Shown here: positions 10,300 to 22,808 of the stretch, in pieces
Numbering within the stretch: the stretch's first letter is position 1
Layout of the letters: each line of letters starts with the position of its first letter
Origin: Nissolia schottii
Taxonomy: Eukaryota; Streptophyta; Magnoliopsida; Fabales; Fabaceae
Assembly: GCA_003254905.1 (NCBI GenBank)
Contig: QANU01085734.1
Span: 54,371-118,370 of the forward strand
DNA length: 64,000 nucleotides
Direction of reading: 5' to 3'
Program-made: the position numbers and the translations under genes
Notes under the pieces: generated by a model
Told to the model about the DNA's origin: nothing
Seen by the model: only the letters and a program-made list of their open reading frames with translations
Database searches by the model: none

Positions 10300-12799
10300 A
10301 TGTTAGGCAGTACCAAATAGCTTACTATAGTTAAGAACCATTGGTGATCTCACGGGATAATTTTCAAGTTAATTACATCACTTGATAGGGAAAGGAAAGT
10401 TATCATCTAGAAACTCCCTTAAACTAAAGGTTCTCTTACATGAATGCGTCAAAGAGGTCCAAGTAACCCCATCCATTGGACATGCACAATGTTCTTCCAC
10501 TAAGAAAGAACATAGGTGAAGAGAATTTGGTTGGTAATCCATGTATGAAGGCAGACCTTGGGATTGAAAACTGAGGGAGCTAATAGGATTGTAACTACTT
10601 CCACACACATTACTCCCAACATTAACCATTTGCAAAGATGGTAAAGAAACTAAATTTCTTTGTTGCAAGCAAGAAAACTAAAAGGGTAGAAAAGGAAGTA
10701 AATATCCCACACATGCATGAAGTGGAGGGTGGTACCTTGTTGAAGACAAAATCCCTGTTCATCTCAACACGGAGGAAAGGAAGGTGAGTGATAGAAGGAA
10801 GTCATCTGATTGAAATCAAGGAGTGCAACGTTAGAACCATGTGTGGAAGAAATTTCATATCCTTCCTGCTAGAGCAAAGCCTTGAACAAAGTGCTAGCAG
10901 GCTTCTCAGTTTCACCATTTGCATGAACAAATACAACAACATTATCCTTTGATTGTGATCGAGCAACATCCCCACTGGTTTTGGATGACATTTTGAACTC
11001 CAAATGCCTTAAAAAATAAACCACAACAGAGAGGAACTTTGTTGATGAACAGAGTTTTGTGGTGGAAGCAGAAAATATGTAAAAGAAACTACATTGAAAG
11101 AACATGCAAGGAAGAAAATAAAGAGAATGAACTTACTCTCTCCAATGTTGATAAACTGAAACCTCAGAATAATCGCAGCGAGCACAATGGGAGGATATGT
11201 GTGATGAGAAGAAAGAAACATTTGTTTTCCTAATGAAGTGTGAATTAAAGCAAACTTAACACTAATAAAAATGAGCAATGTTACATGAACAACATAATTG
11301 TACAACATATAAAAATACAACATGATGTAGATGTAGATGAAAGGTAAAATAATTATTCAAGACACGTGTGCACTCACATCATGATACAATTTTATACCTT
11401 GTTCAGATTTGTTGCTCAATTTTGTTCTTCAATTAGCATCAGCATAAATAATAACAATGAAATTTTTATTTAGTGAATGTATTTTGGAAACAGTAATTTT
11501 TTTTGTGTGTTTACAAAATACAAAGATAAGAGAAGCTGGGAAATAAAGAAATAAAGTCAACAGTAATGTATACAATAAATTGTTTTACTCAATTTTTGTC
11601 TATTACATATAGTAAAAGTGACATAATATTTAACATCCCGCTTTTTTCTTAGTAAAGATTTCGCATAATAAATAAATATACAAACCATTTATTTAGATTA
11701 GAAATTTAAATCACAAATTCCTTAACCAAAAATGCCCATCAAGGTAACAGTTTGCAGTCTTGTGAAATTTTGCGAGATCCGGATTAATTGTCTTTCGTCC
11801 CCAGAATTTAATTATGCATGAAAAGTATCCATAAAACACACTTTTACGAAAGTTGAGTTATGAATACCTTGGATTAAATTAAATTCCTTATTAGAAAATT
11901 TAGTAGATGAAGATTATATGTTCAGAAAAGTTTTAGGATGTTGGTACACAAAAAGTTAACGACCAAACACGATCGAAAACACACATAGAAATTAATACAC
12001 ATACACATGGCCATAAAGCTAGAAGAATCACAACCACAAGTGAGAGAGATTCTCACGGCACACACACAGACACATCCATTGGTCAAAGTAAAGTCCAAGC
12101 TCATCCTTATCTTATTTTCCTTTCTTTTTTTTTATTTTTGGCCAAATATTGGCCCAAAGGAACAAGGCCTTGTGCCTATAACTAGGAAGGCCATTTGGCG
12201 CAAAAGTTGTAGCCTATAGCCTTCTTGGACCCATTTATATCATGTACTCCTTCGCTACTCGTACATAGCAGAGAAACCAAACTTGACTACACGGTTGCAC
12301 TGCGGTTTTTCCTCATTTTCCTTTCCAAATATTGTGGCCCTCACCACCTTGTCCTCTCATATTTTCCTTTGCTATCCATAAAGAAACCCTAGCCCACATA
12401 CCCTAGGATACCGTCCGTAGCAAGTCAGGCGAGCGTTGGAAACACCAAGGATTTCGGGGACTTCTACACAAAGCTTTCTTTCTCAAGCTTGAAAATTTTT
12501 CTACAAGTGGGTAACCTTAGAAAGATCACTGCCTTAGTGATTTATGTGTGAATATTGTTATGTTTATGTTGTTAATATTGTCATTATTTGTCTGAAAAAC
12601 TACTGGTGTGTATCTGTGACTTGATTGGGATATACGTGTACCTAGGGGTAAATAAGGTTTTTAATATGAAAATAATGATTTTGAGGGTGTTTTCAAAAGG
12701 AGTGAAGGCAAGGTTTTGATGAACTTGAGAAAATGATTGAGGAAAAGGTGTGGGAAATGGGAGAAAAGACCAAAAGAGTAAGATGGTCCCTAAGGTTTT

Positions 12800-12960
12800 C
12801 ATCAGTCTGCTGAGCGCCCATAGGGATTCGCTGGGTGGCCTGAACATTTCTAGTGGCCGCTGAGTAACCCTGAAGAAGCTGTTGAGTGACTTGGAAACCC
12901 TAGTCACTGAGCAACAATAGGTAGTCCTCTGAGCGACTGAAGAAATCCCCAAGTGTACAA
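12800..12960 (+). repeat. GCTGAGCGGCC-type cassette
   Basis: Five to six diverged units of the GCTGAGCG / CTGAGTGAC kind occupy the place where other family A LTRs carry TCATTCGAATGA palindromes. The same unit type is at 15190 (about one copy) and 24420-24490 (four copies). Confidence 0.65.
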
Positions 12961-14776
12961 AGATCCCAACAAGCACTATGTCACCATGAGTTATGCATGA
13001 GAATTATATGTGATTAACTGTATATGTGGTACATATTCATTATTATGCATCATGAGGAAACGAGTTGTCATTAGGATGTTAGGACAACCTTAGATAACTA
13101 GATGGATAATCAAATAACTAAGAAAAGATCATAATTGAACATAGAAAACGAAGAAAGATCTTAAGAAGGTTCCAGCCACAATGGGCTCAGAATACCTTAA
13201 AGATATGTACTTAGTTATATGAATAGGGAGTTCCCTCTTTTGGCACATCCGCAGACAAGCCCCTCACCAGTCCGTCAAGATGGATTGGTTAATGATTTGA
13301 ACGCAGGCTTAGACATGATCTTATATTAAAGTCAAAATGAAAATATGGATGTACAAAGAAGTGACGTCACAAACAAGTCAGAATAGCCAAAGAGTGCATA
13401 GAAGGGCCCAAAGGATGTTAAGAAAGTACGAGTCCACTCCTGGTAATGCTGTTAGGGAGGCCCCTTGCCATCCTAAAAGTAGGATGGTCCCTATTGATGG
13501 TCGATGAAGTATGCTAAATGCATCCGTGGTTCGCTACCGCTCAGGTAACAGCGCTGCCTGGTCGTCATCAATACAGCAATAGAAGTAGGTTGTAACTGAA
13601 GGGGGACAATATTCCCACGGTCTACAAAGAAGGATGATGGACATAGAAGCAGAGAAGAAGGATGCTACCCCGATGGAAGTACCTGACATGGCACATAAGA
13701 GAACCCCAGACCCCTTCATCCATGCTATATGTGATGTATGTGATGATTATATATCTATATGATAAGGCAACGTCGAGAGACAAAGGTTTCACAAGATGGC
13801 CTCTATAAGGTTATGTGATATGAGAAGAATGTGATCCGATGTCACGTCACTCAAGTGAGTAGGATTAGTAAGGACGATAAGTTTTCCGATGTTAAGTAAT
13901 GCAAAGGCTAGAATTCCCGATCACCTAGTAATTTAAATAAAGCTGCTCAGAACTAGCATGAAAAATAATAATGAGTAGGGATTTTAGTATACTTTAACAC
14001 ATCGAGATCTCCTGAGTGGCCTGGATCTTAAATGAAGCGAAAAAGGATAGTCATGCCCTAAGATTTCCCACTAAGGACGCAACGTTCTCATCCCCCACTC
14101 ATTTATGTTTCCAGACAATTACGACGAGTACACCGGAGCAAAGGAGGAATCACAGGACAACTGAAAAGCCTTGGAGGCAAGAGGTTACAGAGAAGCTGTA
14201 ACATCCCAATTTTTCCCTTACAAAAATTTTGCGTAATTAATAATTTCGTGTAATTAAATTGTAGTCGAGATGATTATTTAGACTAAATATTTAATTATAA
14301 AAATATATTCCTCCAAAATATCAGTCAAAATAATGGTTTCGCAAGCTCACGAAAATTTCGCGAGATTCGGATCGATTTTCGATCATCACCGAAATTTAAT
14401 TACGACTTAAAGGTATCCGTAAGATACACTATTATGAAAATAAATTTACGAATACCTTGACCGGAATTAAATTTCTCATAAGAAAACTAGTAGATCACGA
14501 CGGTGTGTCCGAAATATTTTTAGGACATCTGTACACGAACAATTAACAACCAAACACGATCAAACATGATCAAAATTGATCATATGGCCGTGGCCATTAT
14601 CCAAAACCACGGATGGGCTCCCCCACCGCCAGCAAAGAAAAAAAAGAAACACAAAAGAAAAGTAAAGAAAGATTAACAGATAAGGATGTACGTATATATA
14701 TAATAATATAATAATAATAATAGTAAAATAATGAAAATATTTACAACAGTGGCCAAATAGTCACTACCTCCTGTGC

Positions 14777-14786
14777 CTATAAAAGG
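14777..14786 (+). promoter_or_regulatory. TATA box of the inner LTR
   Basis: CTATAAAAGG sits about 580 bases from the LTR start and upstream of the conserved AAATAGCAGGATC and GTGGGTAATCC blocks. That is a standard pol II promoter position for a long LTR. Confidence 0.55.
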
Positions 14787-15628
14787 CCCCTCCGTAGATG
14801 CAATTTCCATTTCATTTTCATCTGTTAAGCCCCCAAATCGGCTCCGTTCATGCATTGTTGTTATGCTGCCGAACTCAGGAAAAATAGCAGGATCGCACCC
14901 ATATTCGTGGGAGCAATTTCTCACAACTTTCACCGTCTCCAAATGCGCTTTGGAGGTGGGTAATCCTATACCCATTGTCTATGTGGTTTCCTATGATGTT
15001 TTATGTATGATTATGTGAAAATATAACGTGGTAGACTTTAAGTAGAAAATATGCTTAGTATGTTGCATGAATAGTTTGGTATACTTTTAATGTTAAAAAA
15101 ATATAACTGTGCTGGTTGGAACTGTGTGGGAAGGCCTCAGGACTTACGAAATAATTTTGACGCTTGAACGGAATTAGTCTCAGGGCACCCAGAGGCACGC
15201 TGAGCGGCCTGACCCGAAGACTCCTTTAGAATAACTGTGTCACTATGTGTTGTAATTGTAATCGCATGCATCATGAGGACTCGGTCATCAGTAGAGCTTT
15301 AGGACGACTTTAGATAACTAGACCATCAACACCTAATGTCTGAAAGATCATAACTAAATCCTAGGGAAGAAGTGATATTCTTAAGAAGGCTCCGACCTCT
15401 GAGGGTTCGGTGTACCTGGAAGAAAGTACATAGCTAGATGATTAAGGTTATCCCCTCTCTTGGCACATTTACGGACACGCCCCTCACCAGTCCAGCAAGA
15501 TGGATTGGTCAATGATGTGAACGCAAGTTTAAGACCTGATTTTATGGTCAAAGAAAAAGGAAGAAAGAAAGAAAAGATGAATATTCCAGGACGTGACGTC
15601 ACAAGTCCTAGAGAATGTTAAGCAGAAC

Positions 15629-15830
15629 CCTCCCAATAGCATCGAAAGGGCATGCCGGTGAGTGGAGAACACCCTAGTAGTGTTTAAAGGGCATGCCAGA
15701 GGGTGGAGAATGCTCCTGGTAGCGTCAAAAGGGCATGCCAGCATAACCGATGTACATTTTTCTCGGTCGCGTTGACAGGGCAGGCCGAGGAAAGCACGAG
15801 TCTACCCTGGTCGCGTCGATAGAGCAGGCC
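15629..15830 (+). repeat. Tandem units with AAAGGGCATGCC core
   Basis: Three to five units of about 55-60 bases, each with a version of GTAGCGTCAAAAGGGCATGCC and TGGAGAA, run in tandem. Their last copies are more diverged (GTCGCGTTGACAGGGCAGGCC). Other copies of the LTR have one or two such units. Confidence 0.6.
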
Positions 15831-17302
15831 CCTCGCCATCCCCAAGTTGGACGGATGTTGGTTATAGCCGGCGGCTATGACTACAAAGGTAGAAGGACAT
15901 AATGAACTAAGAACGACGCAGCCACATAGCGCGTAAGAGAACTCCAGATCTTCGCATGCATAAGAAATATGATGTATGTATGCATGTACGTATGTATGTC
16001 AGTATGTATATACTATAAGTTACCGTCAAGAGAACTCACGAGACAGCCTATATAAAAGTAGAGACCATGCGAGCATGTGATCAAGTATCACGAGACTTGA
16101 GCGAATAAAGTAGCAAGTGCGAAGACCTAGACAATGTAAAGATTTGATTCTCCCGATCACCTAGTAAAGTAGATAAAGCTACTCAGGACTAGCATGGATA
16201 TAAACAACTAGTAGGGACTTAGCATAAATGTACCACCTAGAGACCTCCTGAGCGGCGGAATCATAATAGAGGAAAGCAACGAGTAGTTATGTCCCGAATG
16301 ACCCTACTGAGGACGCAACGTTCTCACCCCAACTACTTTATGGTTCCAGGCGGGCGCGACCAGTAAACCGAAGAGTACGAGATGACCGCAGGACGTAAGT
16401 CCAGGAGACCCCAGTGAAGTCGCAGAATTTCCCATTCTGATCCACGCATGACGGCAATTACTGTTTGGTATTCTGTAAACGTCTAGATCGACCATTAACG
16501 ATTATGTGCGGTAAGAGTGAATATGTATTATTACTATGAATGTGAAATTGTGTTATGGACCACGCGATTGTATATATATTCTATGAAATATTTGGTATGA
16601 CAATCTCCCTAGCTAATTATCGCTTGTATATGCATAGAACTATTCGAACACGCACAACTCATAATTTATAAATCAATAAAAAAAAAAGGAAAAAGTTTCA
16701 AAATGGTCCATATTTTCGAGTAAGAAATATTTGCAACCTTAAAAGTAAGGGCTAGAAGTAACCCAACCAAAGCAGAAAACAACCTAGTGAGCATTGTTTG
16801 CAACTTAAGCATATACAGTTAGTTAGGGTGTTTCAGAAACAGTAGGACTATTGTGCTATCTACGCATCGCGACTCCTAGGCATTTTGTATTTTGTATTCT
16901 GTATTAGCTAAAGGGGTTAGACATGCCCTTAGCTCTTATGTGAATTAAATGCATTATGTATTAGTACAATCAATGTGTAACCATTTCTAGACCTACATGA
17001 ATGAATGTACGTTATGTTTTCAATGAATTGGTGAGGATTCTTCTCTGTTGTACTACTAAACGCTTAAGTCTCTTAGACTTTATCGCTTGCGTATATATGT
17101 AAGCCTTCTCGATCACGCATGGCTCATATTTCGTGTTTTAATAAAGAAAAGAAGAAAGTTTAAAATTGATCCATATTTTCAGTAAGAGAATATTTTCAAA
17201 GATAAATATGGGGCTAAAAGTATCCTAACCAAAACAGTTAACAACTCTGTGAGCATTGTTTACGACTATAGCGTAAGCAGTTAGCAAGAGTGTTACATAA
17301 TA

Positions 17303-18339
17303 TAACCCAAAGACTATTGTAGTCATCATATATAAGTAATAGATTGCAAAAATTGATTAAAATAATAAATTTAACTCAACTGACAATCTACACTTTTACG
17401 GTGGTTGATTCCCTAACGTCCTAGAAGTCTTTCTTCTACTACTGAATTTTTGAACAACCACTTTTTCATCTGTCCTTTCCATTATTTGAAAAACTGACTT
17501 CGTTCTATCACACATTGGTGAATAACACACCCAATAAATTATAAAACAAAGATTCACAATTAGAGATTCGTACCTTAGATTCAAGAAGTTCCTGTTAAAG
17601 AGGCTTATGTACATAAAAAAAATATACTCAGATTTTAGTACACACAATTTATATTCAAACTACATAATTTCATGAGCTGCAAATTACATCGAAAAAATTT
17701 AATCGGTTGTTCTCTCCAAATCTCGAACTCTGTGTGAGTGAGAGATGAATAAAATCAAAATAACCACCAATAAAAATAACAATATGCTTATTATTTACCA
17801 AACAAATGTTTAAGAGATCAAAAAAAATTGTAATTAAAAATTTGAATTCATAAAGAATTAATGTGCAATAAAGAAACAAAACCCACTACAGAGCACATTG
17901 TTTTATTAGCTTCAAAGTTTTTCAACAATCATACATTACCTTATCACGCTAATAAATATATACTATACTTGACAGTGCTGTATATATTATTTTTCACTTT
18001 AAGACCTTTAATTGTACCTACTCTTCCCCTCTTTTGCTTTTAGTGGTCACATAGTCAGCAATCTCTTAGTCATCAACATTACATAAATTTCTCTAATCTC
18101 TTAGTCATCAACATTACATCAATTGCTCTAATCTCTTTCTTTCGCTGCAGTGGTTACTATCTATATTTTCTATCAGTTGGTCAAACTCAATTTCTTTCAA
18201 TAACCCAATGAATATAAAAGTCAACAGTTTGCATATCTCTTTCAAAAAAACCACTAACGACTTCCATATGTGTTTACTTTTCATGTATAAATATCGATAA
18301 AAAAATGGTAAAATCATTTTTTAAATGAAAACAACTCTC
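17303..18339. other. AT-rich spacer, no gene seen
   Basis: The short reading frames on both strands are AT-driven and show no domain. A direct repeat of about 36 bases (CTCTTAGTCATCAACATTAC) occurs at 18060 and 18098. Confidence 0.5.
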
Positions 18340-19400
18340 TTTTCATACAACTGACGGCATGCAATATAGAAGAACTTCGACATGGGTAATTTTTACTTCA
18401 CACGATAAGATAAACGCTATTGCAGTTTGCCAAAAAGGTTAGCAACTGATACAAAAAATGTTTAAAATTTGCAAAAAGATAAACACATATTTAATGAAAC
18501 TTTTATTCTAAATGACCACTTATGCACAAAATTATAGACAATTTGTATTTTCCAACCAATTTATCATTTCATCATTAACTATAAATTGATACCACGAAGC
18601 ATAAATTGGAAAAAATCTTATACCTATACGCAAAAACCTTTTTTCAAAGGAAAACCACTAAAGTTTTTTTTTTTCATTAAGTATATGCCAATATTCAAGA
18701 ACTTCGGTATGGATAATTTATATTTTAGAGTATACAATAAACACCGTTCAATTTCTATGAGAAGGTTTCTGATCTCTATTGACAAAATTGTTTTCGATTT
18801 TTAAAATATAATAAAAAATTTAATAAAATTTGTCTTCTTGGACAATTATGACAGTGTAAGATCTACAATAAATCTGTATTTTTTTTCTTTAATTATTTTA
18901 GTTTTATTATCATTTACCAATTGATGATACCATAAAGAGTGGAATGTTACCGAATGTACAACGTCTTATGATTATGTTGCACACTAATGACATTATCAAT
19001 TATAAATTGCTACACAAAGACTGAATTGGGCAAAATCTTATAATTACATGTCAAAACCCTTTTTAAATGAAAACAACGTTATTTTCATTAAATTGACTAA
19101 TTACCGACATTAAAGAAATTTGGTATGGAGTATTTTATTTTAGCCTATACAATAAACATGATTGGTTATTAGTGAAAATGTTTCCATCTTTTACAAAAAT
19201 CATTTTGGATTTATAGAATACAATTGAAAATTTAACAGAAATTTTCTTCTGAAGTGATTATGAGAGCTTAAAATTTAGAGTAAAATTGTATTTAGTTTTT
19301 TTTTTAACTTATTTTTAGTTTTATTATCAATTATAAATTAATAGCCCAAATACTAGAATGAAGCACATCTTATAATAATGAGACAACAATATATTAAATG
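18340..19400. repeat. Diverged tandem repeat, about 320-420 bp units
   Basis: Three blocks share the order: TATAAATTG, AAAATCTTATA, CAAAACC-TTTTT, AAATGAAAAC, CATTAA, then a GAACTTCGGTATGG-type phrase and an ACAATAAAC phrase. The last phrase is near 18376, 18701 and 19118. A fourth partial block starts near 19325. The units are strongly diverged and non-coding. Confidence 0.5.
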
Positions 19401-19554
19401 TTGCAATGTATTTATCAAAACAAAATGGATCATTCATTCTCATATTAAGATGAACATAAAGACTAATCTCAGTTAATTAAGTAGGTGCATTGATACATGC
19501 ATGCTTTATTTGTGCTTCCTAAAAAACAACTGTAATAAAAAATATATATATCAA

Positions 19555-19735
19555 TAAAAATAACCCCAAATGTAAGCAGCAAACACAACACTTGAAATGA
19601 ATCAGTCGAAGAACAAATGAAGAACAATACCTGCAATCTCCGTCGGCAACCTGCATAAACCGAAGCAAGGGAAGCACAAATGCAATCAAATCAAATTAAC
19701 CCCAAATGTAAGCAGCAAACACACCACGTGAAAGC
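19555..19735. repeat. Tandem repeat split by the LTR nest
   Basis: CCCCAAATGTAAGCAGCAAA occurs twice, near 19563 and 19701. The phrase AGAACAAATGAAGAA followed by CCTGCAATCTCCGTCGGCAA occurs at about 19611 and again at about 29876, beyond the LTR nest. The insertion at 19736-29860 therefore split the second unit of a local tandem repeat, and the first unit shows what the uninterrupted site looked like. Confidence 0.7.
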
Positions 19736-19878
19736 TGTAACATCCCGCTTTTTCCTTAAAGAGAACTTCGCATAATAAATGAACATATGAGTCATTTATT
19801 TAGACTGGGTAATTTTTTTTACAAATTTTTTTTTCCAAAAATACCCGTCAAAATAATGGTTTTGCGATCTCGCAACAC
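19736..19878 (+). mobile_element. Inverted copy of the family A LTR 5' end
   Basis: These 143 bases read TGTAACATCCCGC onward on the plus strand. They match, as an inverted repeat, the last 140 or so bases of the nest at about 29718-29860, including the GACTGGGTAA and ATACCCGTCAAAA blocks. They join directly to the 3' end of the minus-oriented LTR at 19879. The nest therefore has long terminal inverted repeats, which normal LTR elements do not. Confidence 0.65.
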
Positions 19879-21689
19879 TATAACATCCCTAGTTGCCGCT
19901 TACGCTATAGTCGTAAGCAATGCTCACAGGGTTGTTAACTGCTTTGGTTGGGTTACTTCTAGCCCCATGTTTATACTTGAAAATATTTTCTTACTGAAAA
20001 TACAGACCAATTTTAAAACTTTTTCTTTTCTTTATTAAATCGTAAAATATGAGCCATGCGTGTTAGAGAAGGCATGCGTATATAAGCAAGCGATAGAGTT
20101 TACAAGACTTAAGCGTTTAATAGCATAACAGATAAGTAGTCGCATCAAACGTCAAAGAAGACACTATAATTCCATTCATACATGTCCAGAAAACAGTTGC
20201 ACATATGTTTATACTTATATATTACAATTACTGCATTAAAAAGCTAATGAAGTAACAAATCCATTTAGCTGATACAAAATACAAAGTACAGTGCGATGCG
20301 TCGGTAAACCTTGTTGTCCTGCTTCCCTTCTTGGGCTGTTTGACGCGTAGGTCTTTACTCGTCCGGTAACGTCTACTCTGTTCCGGTGTACTCATCATGC
20401 TCGTCTGGAATCATAGAGGAGTGGGGATGAGAACGTCGCGTCCTCTGTAACACCCTAGCTAGCTAGTCTACGCTTAAGTCGTAACTCTCTTGCTAAGTTG
20501 TTATCTGCTTTGGTTGGGATAATACTTAGTCCCAATTAAACGTTTGAAAGTATAGTTACTTAGAAAATACAAACCGATTTTAAACTTTATTTTATATACC
20601 TTATGGTATAAAGTAGAGCCTTGTATTCGTAGAACATGTAATGCGAATAGTAACGTAACATGTTTAATTGACATTAGAAGGGATAACAACAAGTAAACCT
20701 AGTACCAACCATTGGTCCATATCATATATTCACAACCAGATACACATGTACTATTATAGCTATCACGTACAAATATTTAACACAAAAGTAGTACTATCAC
20801 ATAGAGTCTACTAAGTACAAGCCTATTCTTCGGCCCCTTCCTCTGGGTACTGTTCCTCCTCGTTTTGTCCGACTTTTTGCTCCACCTCGAATCTTGGAGT
20901 CATGAATGAGTGGGTTGAGAACGTAGCGCTCTCATTGGGAAACCATGGGATCTGGTATTTCTTTTCTCATTTATTATCCAAGCCGCTCAGGGATCTCTAA
21001 GTGTCACAGTTATACTAAGCCCTGCTAGTTATTAATGTCCTTACTAAGCCTGAGTAGCTTTATCTATATTCCTAGGTGACCGGGGAACCTATACTTTCAT
21101 TAACTACGCCGTCTGTTCTCTAATCTAACTCCTAAGTCATATACTTTCACATAGTTCATAGCTATACTACTGCAAGAATCTCATTTTCTGAAAATTGGTA
21201 TAAGCTTCAGCTGGCATCCACTTATACATATGCTCTACAAGGTTGGCCTTATAAGCATATTCGTCCTCGTCCCTTATAGTGGTGGCCACACGGCTATAAC
21301 CACGCTACAGCCCGCATCGTGGTGACCAGGTAGCGCCTCACCTGAAGGGTCTTGACCCTGAATAATCGCCAACCACGACCGAGGTTACCACCCTTGGATG
21401 GCATTGGGGTCGGACCTGGGACTCGACCGGGACTAAGACCTTCCCCAAAAACTGAGCCTAGGCCCTTTTAGAAGGGGTTTTCTCTCATCATCATCATGTG
21501 CACAGTTCGATCTTTGATGCAACAGTTCCTATAAGCACAATTCAATACCTCATATCATCATCTTCATATAACATATAACTTCACTTATAAGAAACATAAT
21601 CTCATGTCTTAAACAGAACAAACGTAACCCTAGCAACTAGTAAAACAACGTCTAGTTTCTGTTAGAAATTAGCGATCATAAACCGGAGA

Positions 21690-22060
21690 GGTCCAAGACC
21701 TTACCCCAAGGTTTTTGATAGTCTTAAGATCATCTTTCATGTCTAAAAACCCAAATTCTGAACCCCACTGCACGAAATTCCAGTTTTGCCCATTTTTTTC
21801 CAATATTACCACTTTTCACCCCGCAAACACCCTGTTTTCTTTGGAATTTTTGTTCTCAAAAACCCGATGGACTTAAGACTTGCCCTTCAGGTTTTTGATA
21901 GTTCTAAACCCATATTTTCTGAAAACAAACCCAGATTTTCAGCCCAAACACGTGAAATTCCTATTTTGTCCTTTTTTATAAAAAACCCCGTTTTCTGCCT
22001 GTTTGCTGAGAAATTCATCGAGGACTCCAAAAATCATAAAACTTGACATCCCCACTCAAT
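21690..22060 (-). repeat. About 175-bp module (AACCCGATGG / GTTTTTGATAG type), two units
   Basis: Two tandem units share CCCGATGGACTTAAGACTT, GGTTTTTGATAGTTCTAA and AAACAAACCCAGATTTTC. Related units are at 54050-54350 and in four copies at 60110-60790. The short reading frames in these units are not supported as genes. Confidence 0.7.
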
Positions 22061-22808
22061 TTTTCGTGTAGAACTCAAAAATAACATTGGTTTTTCATGA
22101 TAAAAATTTCAGCATATAGTTCCCTTCAAAATCGTGTCATATGCCTATTTCTGTCTTAGGCGTTCCTAAATTCTGACAGAACCTCTGACAACACCATCGG
22201 ATTCAGACAATCATCAACCACATATATAAAATCCAAAGTCACATAAAAGCCATCCTAACATCATATCTCATATAGAAAAACCACATACTTTCATACTCAT
22301 ATCCTCATAAACATAAACCAATCCTATTTCTAACAATTATTCCAACAATATTCAGATCCGCAGAAACTTCCAGATACAAGTATAATCAATTGTCATATTC
22401 AAGAACATCACTTAGCAATTAAAACCTAACATATAACACAATCATAGCACAGTCATCATCATACATCCTAAATCACATAGACAATGATTATGTCGGTTTA
22501 CCTACGTTTTGTGCTGCTGTAACTGGTTCAACTAGCTTATGCAGACTTTGCTTGGTTGCCTCCAAGCTCTTACCCTTAGAATAAAAGTAAGAGAGGTTTT
22601 TTTTTGAGTTTCTAGGAGTGTTTATGAGGTTAGGGTTTAGGAACTTAGGTTAGGTCTTGTGAGGGGAAGTCTCTAGATTAGGGTTTAAACAGTGTAATGA
22701 CTGAGCATGCAATTGGACAGAGTTTGGCTAAGGTCTCCAATTTTTCTACTCAAATTCAGATTTTTGGGGATATTTATAGGCCTTGGGCCGAAATTCCCAT
22801 GCACAAAA

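Larger units (their letters stand above)
7209..11340 (-). mobile_element. Decayed Helitron (rolling-circle transposon), 5' end not fixed
   Basis: Read on the minus strand, the 3' end is CTAGT at 7213-7209, followed by a host T. Just before it is a GTGC-TTA-GCAC hairpin inside CGGGTGCTTAGCACGGG. This is the classic Helitron 3' arrangement: short GC hairpin, about 10 bases, then CTRRT. PIF1-like helicase remains lie at 7740-9140 and further ORF pieces at 9240-11105, all on the same strand. I did not find a recognisable HUH Rep domain, so the element is either internally deleted or non-autonomous. The 5' TC end was not found, and the stated upper limit is an estimate. Confidence 0.6.
14197..16835 (+). 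mobile_element. Family A solo LTR (inner)
   Basis: This starts TGTAACATCCCAATTTTTCC at 14197 and ends GGGTGTTTCA at 16835. The flanks GAAGC (14192-14196) and GAAAC (16836-16840) agree at four of five bases, consistent with an aged target duplication. Length is about 2.64 kb. It has a clear TATA box at 14777, the AAATAGCAGGATC block, the GTGGGTAATCC leader block and the 3' CATTGTTTGCAACTTAAGC end block. It lies inside the outer LTR in the same orientation, so it inserted later. Confidence 0.8.
11629..17297 (+). mobile_element. Family A solo LTR (outer), split by a second LTR
   Basis: This runs from the family start at 11629 (TAACATCCCG block) to GTGTTACA ending at 17297. TAATA at 11624-11628 is repeated at 17298-17302, a perfect 5-bp target duplication. 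Removing the inner insertion at 14197-16840 leaves about 3.0 kb. The sequence just after the inner element continues the outer one: AGTAGGACTATTGTG and the TTTGTATT block that follow have a reverse-strand match near 20280-20330. A TATA-like stretch (12230) and the leader block GTGGGTAACC (12507) are in the expected order. No coding interior was seen. It is a fossil. Confidence 0.85.
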
